Assembly (NCBI GenBank): GCA_009663005.1
Contig: CM018893.1
Location: 13,836,152-13,853,651, forward strand
Origin: Actinidia chinensis
Taxonomy: Eukaryota; Streptophyta; Magnoliopsida; Ericales; Actinidiaceae
Reading direction: 5' to 3'
Length of the DNA: 17,500 nt
Shown here: piece after piece, positions 7,646 through 15,929 of the stretch
Layout of the letters: the number at the start of each line of letters is the position of its first letter
Numbering within the stretch: the stretch's first letter is position 1
Translations under genes and position numbers: made by a program
The notes under the pieces: generated by a model
The model's database searches: none
What the model saw: the letters and a program-made list of their open reading frames with translations, nothing else
What the model was told of the DNA's origin: nothing

Positions 7646-9140
7646 TACCCCCAGCCAACTGGGGGGATCGCTTCACTAGTGACACTTGATTGGTGCTTGC
7701 TGGTCAAGTTGTTAGGTTGGTTTCATCAGGAAGAAACGAGCCTTCTCCATAAATATTGGCATGTGAGTCGATGACGGAGTTCAAATCACGAGCTCACAGA
7801 TGTTGTCAAGGTAAGCTCTCGCGAAGCAAAGCATATTATAGGCGAGGTGAATAATTTAGAGAATTTACCTTGTATCAATTCTCAACCTTGCAAGAGATTT
7901 CATAAATTCCCCACGACGAACTCCAAGCATAAGGATGGCTTATCAAATCTTGGATAAGGACGATGCTGATTATGTAGTATCAGGCCCGTGTTATAATAAT
8001 TGTGACATTCTTACATTTTTCTTTTAAGTATTAGTTTATATGGACCAAACTTCGGCAAGGTAGGACCTTGCTAGATAATATTGATGGTGCAGTGCTTCTT
8101 TTATATAATTTAGAGGTTTGCTAGTGAAAGATTGTAATTTCTTGATTGTTTCAGAGATATGCTGGTATTCATTTTGATAACCTAGAATGCAATTTCTTAT
8201 ATTCTCACTTTGCCAATTCTAAGAGAGAGAGGGATGATTTTTTGTTATGCTCAGGAGATTGAGAATGGAGTACCCTCATCAGTGTCTCCGGATTTATTAG
8301 ATGGGAGTGGGTTGCCATGGGCTTGGGAAGAAAATTGGGGAAGATGACCATCTGGAAGAAAGTGAGCAATTGATAGAAAAATGAACCACCTAGTCTACAG
8401 TGACACGGTAGAATTGAAGAGGCAATGTAGACAAAACTAAAGTTGGAGCGGATTTTGTGGTTTGAGACTCTCCAAAATAGCTTAAAAATGGTTATGGATA
8501 GGCTGTTGATGCTCTTAGAAGTGCAGCTATTTTAAGCCGAACACGTGATTTGATCACATGATTTATGTATACTCTCATACTATGTTAAAGAGTAATTTAT
8601 CAAAAACTTTTCATCGAGAATTTTAAACTGTTAGAAAAAATAACAACTTTAATATTTATTATATTTTCAACATACCTTGTGGTCTAGTCTTGTAACATGA
8701 AGACTTGATTTTTTTCAATTTCGAAATCTTTTATGTGCTATTAATTCACGAATCGAATAAATTCATACAAGATTTTATCCCAATTTTAATTGTTTCCGGT
8801 TAAACTAATCAGTTTTTGAGTCCGAATACGAAGTTATCAAAGAAAAAAAAAAACTCAAATCATTGTGAGATTTTATTAATCAGTCTTCATCAAAATTTTA
8901 TTGTGAGATTGTGTTGTGTATGTCACCTCATCAATAAAACTCAAATCATTGCTTATTTGATTTGTCTTATTTTTCTAGTTAAATTATACTTGTTTGCCTC
9001 TTTAAGAATCTAAAGGAGATGGGTATGTTGGAGCTTAATTAACAAAATGTTGGAACAAATAAAAGGATAAAGGGAGGGAAAATGAAGCAAAAAAGAAAAT
9101 ATAATAAATTTTATTAATCTTTGGCTGACATATCAATAGG
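7646..9140. other. no clear gene; weak exon-like islands
   Basis: Begins with a short hairpin (7648-7665). The part around 8040-8350 is less AT-rich and contains possible splice acceptors (TTGATTGTTTCAG ending at 8160, TTATGCTCAG ending near 8250). The stretch from 8251 reads EIENGVPSSVSPDLL and GSGLPWAWEENWGR before a stop, and the stretch from 8161 reads RYAGIHFDNLECNFL. The two are in different frames and I recognise neither. From 8560 to 9140 the sequence is very AT-rich with nothing identifiable. Confidence 0.3.
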
Positions 9141-9199
9141 GTCATAGTATAATCTAGCCTGTCATGCGGTTGACCCGGCTTCGATCCCTTGCAACAGAG
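9141..9199 (+). pseudogene. tRNA-Asp (GTC) pseudogene
   Basis: The right half follows eukaryotic cytosolic tRNA-Asp closely: CCTGTCATGCGG is the anticodon arm with anticodon GTC at 9161-9163, TTGACCCGGCTTCGATCCC is the variable region and T arm with an internal B box, and TTGCAACAG resembles the 3' acceptor strand. The left half keeps TAGTATA of the A-box region, but about 10 bases of the D arm to the anticodon stem are missing and the 5' acceptor strand does not pair. A run of seven T (9205-9211) follows, where a Pol III terminator would be. It could instead be the head of a tRNA-derived SINE, but no poly-A tail or target duplication was found. Confidence 0.7.
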
Positions 9200-9204
9200 A
9201 ACTG

Positions 9205-9211
9205 TTTTTTT
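9205..9211 (+). terminator. T run after the tRNA-Asp pseudogene
   Basis: Seven consecutive T about six bases after the tRNA-like 3' end, the usual form of a Pol III terminator. Being in AT-rich DNA it may be chance. Confidence 0.35.
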
Positions 9212-11010
9212 AATTTCGTTTGACGCCTACCTAGCCACAAACCAATAGAACTCTTAATTTGCGAGGAAAAAACTTCAGCCAATCACAATACCTAAGTAAC
9301 GTACAAACAAGAACTGTCATAGTATCGTGTAACATAATCACTCTCTCTAATCTGTCAAGGGTAAATTTAACATTGGCCCTTGTAGTTTGACCAAGGTTTC
9401 CCTCATAAGGCCAATTTGAACAATTAAGACCTTACTGTTTCAATTTTTGTCAATATCCGTTAACAATTTGAACAACAAGCAAATGCGTGAGGGGTGGGCA
9501 CCGGTTGACTGGCCCACCCTGTCCAATCCGCTTTTGAAGGATTTGATATTGCTATTTTGGCCATTCAGATGTGCCAGTTCATGTTTCAATCTTTTCTATA
9601 TATTAGTCTGGATTTGAGAATATAATTCTTAGCCTCGTTTCTATATCTAATGTAGTATTTATTTTATATTATCATTTGTGTAATTATTTTAAAAAAATAA
9701 AAAAATAAAGAAAAATAATTATATTTTATTTGGTACCACGTTCATTAACAATATGTGTAGACTAGATTTGACTATGTTTTTCTTTTGACAATAACAAAAA
9801 ATGATCACTTTGTTTTTTAAATTATACAAAATCATTTAGGGTGTTTTTGACTTCAATCCAAATACTCCAATTCGTAGACATATAAAATTACTACCTTAAC
9901 TTGTATTCCATAAAATCTAATATTCAAAAACTCTACTTGGATTCCTTTCTAGTGAACTTGAAGTTTGTAATATTAATTCCGAGAACGATATAAGCTTATA
10001 TTAATTTGTTAATCATTTTTTATATGAATTAATGCATAGAAAACAATCATTAAATTATCAATATTAATTTTTTTTTATGAACTGCAAAAGAAAAAATTTA
10101 TTGATAAGAAAAAAAATAATACTTTTGGCTCCACTCTAAATGTAGTAACTAATATTGAGTATTTACAAAAGTCCGGACTTGTACTTACAAAAGTCCTCTA
10201 GCCAATTTAAAATTGAGTATTTCAAATAGTTGTGAATTAATTGTATAATATGTGTTATTTTTTTAATCTGCACAAATTAGAGAACTTATCTTATTTACCA
10301 TGTGGAGTTTTGATTTGATATTTTCTCAATATTTTTGGTCTAATTAGAATTGATATGTTTATAGCAATTTGCAGTAACTAAATATTTGAAAATTTCTCTT
10401 ATTTATCATGTTGAGTAAATACATGAGAACTTCTTTTGTTTAGTTGATAACTCTTATTTTCTCTTTTAAAAAATTATTGATAATTTATTATTTATTATCT
10501 TGGATAGTGGTAATCTTGTCCATACGATAATTTAGAAGTCGATTATTTCTCAATATGAAAATTATATTGATAATTTATTATGTTTTGTCTTGAAATATTA
10601 TTACGGTTAGTTTGTATATTTAAGCTAAGTTTCATATTAAGGTTAGTAGGTGGTAGTTACTTAAAATTGACTTTTTAAGTAGTAATTACTTACTATGATT
10701 TCTTCATAGAATGAGTATCCTTGAAAGGATTTTGTTATAATTTTCTCAATATTTTAGTAGTAAAGAAAATTAGTTTAGCTTTTTTCAAGGCATTATAGAG
10801 TATGAATGGTATATTCAATTTAAAGAAAAAATTAAAATTAATAAAATGTAAATACTTAAATATATGCAACATTTAAGAGTATGAAGCGATTGACTTTGTG
10901 GGAAGGCTTGACTTCGTGGTGATTTGACTTTTCCCTGTACGGATATGCTTGAAAGGGGAAACATTATGAGATTGAAGTTCGGAAAGAACACAATCGTGAA
11001 CGTATTGGAA
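9212..11010. other. AT-rich intergenic DNA, no gene seen
   Basis: No open frame with recognisable motifs on either strand. Small structures only: a segment CATTGGCCCTTGTAGTTTGA near 9373-9392 of a type common in plant repeats; a 12-bp perfect palindrome AAGTCCGGACTT at 10169-10180; an imperfect inverted repeat around 10656-10683 (TTACTTAAAA against TTTTAAGTAG); and a loosely repeated phrase ATTGATAATTTATTAT near 10476 and 10566. Confidence 0.5.
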
Positions 11011-11144
11011 GATGACTAAGCTGAATTGGGGATTGTATTGTTTTCAAAATGACAAAATTGCTAATTATATAACTTCAGATGACTAAGCTGAATTAGGGAT
11101 TGTATTGTTTTCAAAATGACAAAATTGCTAATTATATAACTTCA
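11011..11144 (+). repeat. 67-bp tandem duplication
   Basis: Two head-to-tail copies, 11011-11077 and 11078-11144, each beginning GATGACTAAGCTGAATT and ending AATTATATAACTTCA. They differ at a single base (G in the first copy, A in the second, in TTGGGGATT against TTAGGGATT). Near identity points to a recent duplication, or to an assembly error. Confidence 0.97.
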
Positions 11145-11282
11145 GAGTTGAATAATTCAAAGGAAAAGCGTACCTCAAAGAGATTTTTGAATGAGAATAT
11201 TTCAGTTGTCATTTCCCATAGAACTAACTAACTACAGCCAGTTTAGACCCATTCATGGGTCTAGTAGGAGGTGTATATACGG

Positions 11283-11287
11283 ATGCA
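11283..11287. repeat. target-site duplication ATGCA, left
   Basis: Identical to 11807-11811 and directly abutting the LTR ends TGTTGTGCTC and CTCAACA. Confidence 0.92.
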
Positions 11288-11806
11288 TGTTGTGCTCAAA
11301 ATGAATAACCAATCACACACACATAAAAGATAATAAAGATTTACGTGATTCGGCCAACAATGCCTACGTCAACGGAGGGAAATCAACAATCCACTATCGA
11401 ACGAATGAATTATAATTGAGGAGACTTCGATCGCTCAACTCACCACACGCTCTCTCACAATCCTCTCTCTGTCTTATACCTCTCAATCTCACCTCACAGC
11501 ACTCCGCTTCAGCCCCCATCACCACCTAACGCACCGAAAATCTAAGCTCTAAAAATCTAAGCACCCTACCCTCCCTTTTATAGACCAAGGGAGGGGGGTT
11601 TGACTTCAAACAGAATACCTAATCATATCTAATCTAACTTAGGAAACAAAAAGATAAACCTCTCAAGATTTCTAGCTAACCGATAGTTTCACCTTCATCA
11701 CCGTCACATGGCACTCCATGTAACTCCAACTGGGCTTGGGTTTGGCTAGCTAGACTTGGACTCATGCCAGGGGGCTTGACTCATTCAGGATGGGTTGGAC
11801 TCAACA
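11288..11806 (-). mobile_element. solo LTR, copia, minus strand
   Basis: A 519-bp LTR that begins TGTTGAGTCC (at 11806, minus strand) and ends GAGCACAACA (at 11288). It is flanked by a perfect 5-bp target duplication ATGCA (11283-11287 and 11807-11811). It shares its architecture and many blocks with the LTRs at 12731 and 15930 on the opposite strand: TCTATAAAAGGGAGGGTAGG, GACAGAGAGAG, TCATTCGTTCGATAGTGG and TTGACGTAGGCATTG. It has no internal region. The clean ends make this the best-defined insertion in the window. Confidence 0.95.
11575..11582 (-). promoter_or_regulatory. TATA box of the solo LTR
   Basis: Minus-strand TATAAAAG inside the block GGTCTATAAAAGGGAGGG shared with the plus-strand LTRs. 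It points away from the downstream candidate exons. Confidence 0.6.
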
Positions 11807-11811
11807 ATGCA
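11807..11811. repeat. target-site duplication ATGCA, right
   Basis: Right partner of 11283-11287. Confidence 0.92.
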
Positions 11812-11873
11812 GACTTATCTTGTGGCAGTGTATGCACAAGTGGCTGCCTTCGGGTTGGAACCCATAACCAAAG

Positions 11874-12560
11874 GTGAATGGGCAGAGTTTTAATCATTGA
11901 ATCAGTAGCAAAATAGTGTCATCCCATCTAATTTATTTAGTTTATTTTTTGAAAATCTTGCACAAATTTCCATTAGCTGGATGTTGGTCGAATCTATTGA
12001 TACAATTCGTTTCAAGAATTTGTTTTTATGGTAAATGAAGATATAAGTTGTTTAAAAAAAAAAGATCCGAACCTAGTTAAATAAAAATTAAGAATCAAGG
12101 AGGGTGTAGAGGTTAGGTCTGATCATGACAAAAAAATTATACAGTAATGGAATGGCTATTTTGACCAGGTATTTGTTAGACTCAGGGCGTCCCTAGGATG
12201 ACGGGTTTAGGTCTTGAAAAAACCTATGTGAATATGTTCCTTTTTGCAAAAAAACACTATTCACTTTATTACCATCCATATTTCTTAATGTTCTGGTTGA
12301 AATTTCTTGTTAGGCCACAAATTGCTTCGTTTTAGGATTAATGCATTGCTTGCAATGCTCCGAATGAGTTGGAATGTACATTGCATTATCTTGGAACAAC
12401 TTATTATGAACTTTCTGCTATGACCTTGCTTGTGAAGTGTTTATATTGAGTTAGTAATTAGGATTTTGTTAGACATCTAGTTCTGCATGGAGAACAAGAC
12501 TTCGTGCATGACCATTCGTAGATATGCTGCGCTAGAGTTTATGTTATGTTATACTTGCAG
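11874..12560 (+). other. intron-like or intergenic stretch
   Basis: AT-rich, with long T runs and no recognisable coding sequence. It starts with a donor-like GTGAATG and ends in TTATACTTGCAG (12560), an acceptor-like sequence. It fits an intron if the neighbouring candidate exons are real. Confidence 0.25.
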
Positions 12561-12587
12561 GTGGCTCAATGTGTGCAGTCTTGTAGG
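12561..12587 (+). CDS. possible 27-base exon of an unidentified gene
   Basis: Between the acceptor CTTGCAG and the donor AGG/GTAAAG. In phase 0 it reads VAQCVQSCR, and that frame joins to IASTDGKPYSG of the next candidate exon at 16455 without a shift. Such a short exon is weak evidence alone. The copia element 12731-16373 would lie in the following intron, in the same orientation. Confidence 0.2.
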
Positions 12588-12730
12588 GTAAAGATTGGTA
12601 CCTTTACCCTGTTGGATACAAAACTGTACAAACTCATAATGAGATTATTTATCAAATGGAATTTCATGAAGGTCTCAAGAATCCTTTGTTTTCGGTCTGT
12701 AACTACTCTCACTGCTTTTGATCTGCTTAC

Positions 12731-13166
12731 TGTTGAAGTCTAGCTCACTTGGATGAGCCCAAGCTCAGTAGCCAAACCCAAGTCCGTTTGACTCACATGG
12801 AGTATCCATGTGAAAGTGAAACTCTCGAGTTAACTAAAACTCTTGAGAGGATTATCTCTAGGTATAATATGATAGCAATTAGATATCCTACTGGAAGCCT
12901 ACCACCTCCTTCCCTTGGTCTATAAAAGGAAGGGTAGGGTGCTGAGATTATGTGGGCTGTGGGCTGAGAGCGTTATGCTGTGAGTTGAGAGTGAGAGGCA
13001 AGATAGAGAGAGATTGTGAGAGAGAGTAAGTATCCTCCTTTATAATCCATTCATTCGATTAGTGGATTATTAATTTCTCTCCGTGGACGTAGGCATCATT
13101 GGTCGAACCACGTAAATTTCTATTGTCTTGTGTGTGTGTGATCGGTGATTCGTTTTGAGTACAACT
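12731..13166 (+). repeat. 5' LTR of the gag-only copia
   Basis: Starts TGTTGAAGTC and ends near ACAAC at 13161-13165. A TATA box TATAAAAG lies at 12921-12928. An 8-bp hairpin, CACATGGA/TCCATGTG, lies at 12794-12812. By eye it differs from the 3' LTR at about one base in twelve, plus a few indels in the GAGA-rich stretch. What follows, TTGGTCGAGATTCG, is a poor match to the usual TGGTATCAGAG primer site, so the primer is unclear. Confidence 0.88.
12921..12928 (+). promoter_or_regulatory. TATA box of the 5' LTR
   Basis: TATAAAAG about 190 bases into the LTR, kept in all three LTRs of this family in the window (16119-16126 and, reversed, 11575-11582). Confidence 0.65.
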
Positions 13167-13838
13167 GTTGGTCGAGATTCGATGTCTGTAGAAATGCTCA
13201 AAATAAATTTCTAATAGAACTAGGGTGTTCCTCTTTTTGAGACGAAATTCCAACATCAAATTGCATCTAAAACGGATGCTAAACGAGCCCCCACGCGCCG
13301 TCGAAAGATAGGCGCATCAGATTTGTCTCGGCCATGAGCTGCCACGTGTCAAAAGGTGGTTCCACAAGCTCCCATGCACCAGGAGGGAATCACACGCGCC
13401 AGCACGCACCAGCCACCCGCCAGTACGCGCGCCCACCTGCCAGCAAGTGTCCACACGCTTGCCACGTGCGTGTCTGCATCCAGTCACCCGGCCACATCAG
13501 TGCCACGTCAACAAAGGAATATTTCAGGAATTTTCCCTCCGATAAATTATAGTTTTAGTCCCTAGAGTTTTTGATAATTATAGTTTTTTCCTAGAGTTTT
13601 ATTAATTACAGATTGGTCTCTAGAGTTGCTGTAAATTATATTTTAGTCTTTGAAGTTTTAGATTTTTATAATTTGGTCCCAAAAGTTTTTAATTTTGACG
13701 ATTTAGCCATTTTTGAGGTTTCTCGGCATTCTAAATTCATCCGCAAGGTTGTTTTTCAAATATTTTGCTTCTATTTGGGAGAAGTAAGATGGAGGAAAAT
13801 AGTTTGGGACTTATGATCATGCTTTCAACAACAAATTA
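13167..13838 (+). other. leader of the gag-only copia
   Basis: No gene. From about 13285 to 13520 it is strikingly GC-rich against the AT-rich surroundings and carries many CACG words, including CACGTG at 13343-13348 and 13463-13468 and CCACGTCA near 13503. Open frames there on the plus strand (from 13334 and 13356) reflect composition only. From 13545 it changes abruptly to an AT-rich tandem repeat. Gag homology begins near 13840. Confidence 0.7.
13545..13720 (+). repeat. tandem repeat, about 30-bp unit
   Basis: About six degenerate units built on AATTATAGTTTTAGTCCCTAG followed by AGTTTT. Later units read TTGGTCTCTAGAGTT, TTTAGTCTTTGAAGTTTT and TTTGGTCCCAAAAGTTTT. Spacing is 28-33 bases. 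A related phrase occurs near 9373. Confidence 0.8.
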
Positions 13839-13839
13839 T

Positions 13840-13981
13840 GCCCTGTGAAAACTAATGATGGAGGACATCCTATTCTATTAGGATTTGTATGACCCTTTAG
13901 AAAATAAAGGAGACAAACCTACAACGACGAAGGATGAAGAATGGAAGGAGATCATAAAAAAAATTATTGGGCTAATCAAAA

Positions 13982-14013
<32 letters not shown>

Positions 14014-14541
14014 GCGCAGGAGACCAGTGCTTATGAGTTGTGGATCAATTTGGAGGAGATGCATCAGGTGAAAATATCTCGGAACAAAACTTTATTGATG
14101 AGAAGGTTTGTGAGTTTGAAGCTTTAGAGAGGGACTACAGTGGAAGAATACATGAGCAAGTTTCAGAATTTGGTTAATTAGTTTCCCAGTGTTGACCTAC
14201 AGTTTGAGGATGAGAAGCAGGCCCTACTGCTTTTGAGTTCCTTGTCAGAAAGTTGGGAGACATTAATAGTTTCTTTCAGCAATTTAGTGCCGAATGGGAA
14301 GTTGACTATGAGTATGGTCATGGATGCCCTATTCAATGAAGAGGCACAGAGGAGAGAGGTGGGTAAGGCGGATAGTGATGATTCGAGAGCTCTAGTCTCA
14401 GAAAGAAGCAAGGAAAGAGGTCAATGTCAAGGAAAAGGTCATCAAAGGGGTACTGGGAGAGGACAACGGAGGTCATAGTTGAGAGGTCTAGTTTTTACGT
14501 GCTTTTATTACAACCAGAAGGGGCATATCAAAAAGAATTGC
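13840..14541 (+). pseudogene. copia gag with zinc knuckle, stop-ridden
   Basis: A single reading frame can be followed from MMEDILFY (about 13855) through DLYDPLENKGDKP, IGLIKKCIGHEVFHHVAQ, SAYELWINLEEMHQ and LLMRRFVSLKL to ESWETLIVSFSNL, PNGKLTMSMVMDALF and the basic RGQ-rich linker. It ends in the knuckle CFYYNQKGHIKKNC (14500-14541). These are standard UBN2-type copia gag motifs. In-frame stops lie at 13879, 14125, 14179 and 14476; no frameshift is needed. The second knuckle Cys is Tyr (TAC for TGC). The upstream start is damaged. Gag would form the particle; this copy cannot. Confidence 0.9.
14500..14541 (+). pseudogene. zinc knuckle of the plus-strand copia, one ligand lost
   Basis: C-F-Y-Y-N-Q-K-G-H-I-K-K-N-C keeps three ligands of CX2CX4HX4C. 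The second Cys is replaced by Tyr, a single G-to-A change. It follows the arginine-rich linker and precedes the protease, as in intact relatives. Confidence 0.8.
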
Positions 14542-15620
14542 CCAAGATATAAAGAACAGATGGATCAGTCTTTAGAGACAGCAGCAACAACAGTGATGGC
14601 TGAGGATAGAAGTGATGTTCTACTAGCAGCATCGGCATATGGAAAGGCAGATTGAATATTGGATTCAGGAAGTACTTATCACTTGGCAAAGATAGGAGGG
14701 TGTTTTCTATATATGCAACATGCGAGGGATAGAGATAGCAGACAACAACAGTGATGGCTGAGGATAGAAGTGATGGTTCTTTACTAGCAGCATCGGCATA
14801 TGGAAAGGCAGATTGAAATATTGGGATTCCGGAAGTACTTATATCACTTGTGCAAAGATAAGAGGTGTTTTCTATATATCACCAAGCGAGGGAAGGAGCT
14901 ACAGCAACAACAGTGATGGCTGATGATAGAAGTGATGTCTACTAGCAGCATCGGCAAAAAAAATATGGATAGGCAGATTTAATATTTATTCAGGGGGGGG
15001 GGGGACAGGAGTACTTATCACTTGTGCAAGATAGAGAGGTGTTTTCTTTCTATTATGCCCATGCGTGGTGGACTTGTACGGATTGTGAACAAACGATAAC
15101 AGAGTTGTTGGCAAAGAAACGTCCTATCTGCATGGCAGACAGGATGTTTGTGACGTTAACCGAGGTGAGGCATGTTCCTAGTCTACAAAAAAATTTGATT
15201 TTCATTGGGATGCTAGATTCGAAGGAATGTAGTTTTGAAGCTAGTAGAGAACTCTTAATTTTCAAGGAAAACAAGGAGATGCTGTGGGAAACAAGATTGG
15301 AGGGCTATACCGACTAGAGGAGAGTGTCCAGACATGGGGACCTACTGTCAGACATGGGTCCAGTGGTATTAGCAAGAAGAATGGACAAGAAAACTAACAG
15401 TTGCACAGAGGTACGCAAAACAAGCGTAGGGATACTTAGAGGATCCGTAGTGGTACAAGAGCATAGGGAGATGCTTTGAGATATGTACGGAACTCTGGCT
15501 AGACACGAGTGGTACAACCAGTGCAGTATGTCCAGAGAGAAACTCTAAGGAAGGAGACAAAGTCAATTTTGAAAAGTTATACAGGGTGACCTGCCTCCGA
15601 ATGAGTCTCTTTCGCTCTCG
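14542..15620 (+). pseudogene. copia protease region, triplicated and frameshifted
   Basis: The gag frame continues through ETAATTVMAEDRSDVLL and a TGA at 14653-14655 (Trp expected) to the protease active site DSG at 14662-14670. The segment around it then occurs three times in tandem with many small indels. After the third copy a frame resumes with DREVF, VTLTEVRHVPSLQKNL, GMLDSKECSFEAS and KEMLWE (15024-15317), typical of the end of the protease region. The following stretch has HGSSGISKKNGQ and basic, frameshifted remnants to about 15600. The GAG-pre-integrase His-Cys domain does not follow. Confidence 0.82.
14581..15062 (+). repeat. three tandem copies of a ~160-bp protease segment
   Basis: The word CAGTGATGGCTGA starts at 14591, 14749 and 14911, so the units are 158 and 162 bases. 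Each carries ACTAGCAGCATCGGCA, a GGCAGATT word, a GTACTTAT word and GTGTTTTCT in order. Units differ mostly by single-base gains and losses in homopolymers, including a run of 12 G at 14993-15004 in the third. Confidence 0.93.
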
Positions 15621-15696
15621 ATTTGATTAATGGCGGTGATCTTTTTTAGTTATGTGGATAAGGGAGGAGATATGGAGCCACGACAACTCGCAAAGG

Positions 15697-15800
15697 GATG
15701 TAGGGCACCTCGGTGAGAAGCTGCAGGCACTTCGGTGGGAAGTGGGTTTGCGATGTAGGGCACCTCGGTGAGAAGCTGCAAGCACTTCGGTGGGAAGTGG
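15697..15800 (+). repeat. 55-bp tandem repeat with internal half-repeats
   Basis: Copy 1 is 15697-15751 and copy 2 is 15752-15800 (49 bases); the shared part differs at one base. Each copy holds two versions of CACYTCGGTGRGAAG, so the word appears at 15706, 15728, 15761 and 15783 with spacings 22, 33 and 22. It lies between the protease remnant and the polypurine tract. Confidence 0.93.
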
Positions 15801-15907
15801 AGTAGCCCGATGAGGGCAAGGTATCTTGAATACTGTCTTGCAGATCTTATGGGGGAGCTGGACCAGAAGCTGCTAGGAGGGACAACTTAAAGACATCGAA
15901 TTACCCT

Positions 15908-15929
15908 CCAGTGGGGTGGAGGGGGAGAT
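15908..15929 (+). other. polypurine tract of the plus-strand copia
   Basis: A purine-rich run containing GTGGGGTGGAGGGGGAGA just before the 3' LTR, where plus-strand DNA synthesis is primed. Confidence 0.8.

Larger units (their letters stand above)
11242..11873 (+). pseudogene. possible exon split by a solo LTR
   Basis: Just upstream is CTAACTAACTACAGCCAG ending at 11241, which looks like a branch point plus splice acceptor; AAAG/GTGAATG at 11873/11874 looks like a donor. Removing the LTR and one target copy (11288-11811) gives a 108-base exon. One frame is open throughout (LDPFMGLVGGVYTD, then LRVGTHNQ); another, from the ATG at 11283, reads MQTYLVAVYAQVAAFGLEP. I recognise neither, and the frames do not both agree with the downstream exons. 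It is a candidate only and may be noncoding. Confidence 0.22.

Noticed and set aside
9141..9199. Functional tRNA-Asp gene
   Set aside because: About 10 bases of the D-arm side are missing and the acceptor strands do not pair.
13334..13565. Overlapping open frames in GC-rich leader
   Set aside because: Two frames are open at once because of composition; neither has a motif and both end at the AT-rich repeat.
13545..13720. CRISPR-like array
   Set aside because: Units are degenerate, contiguous and without unique spacers, in a plant retrotransposon leader.
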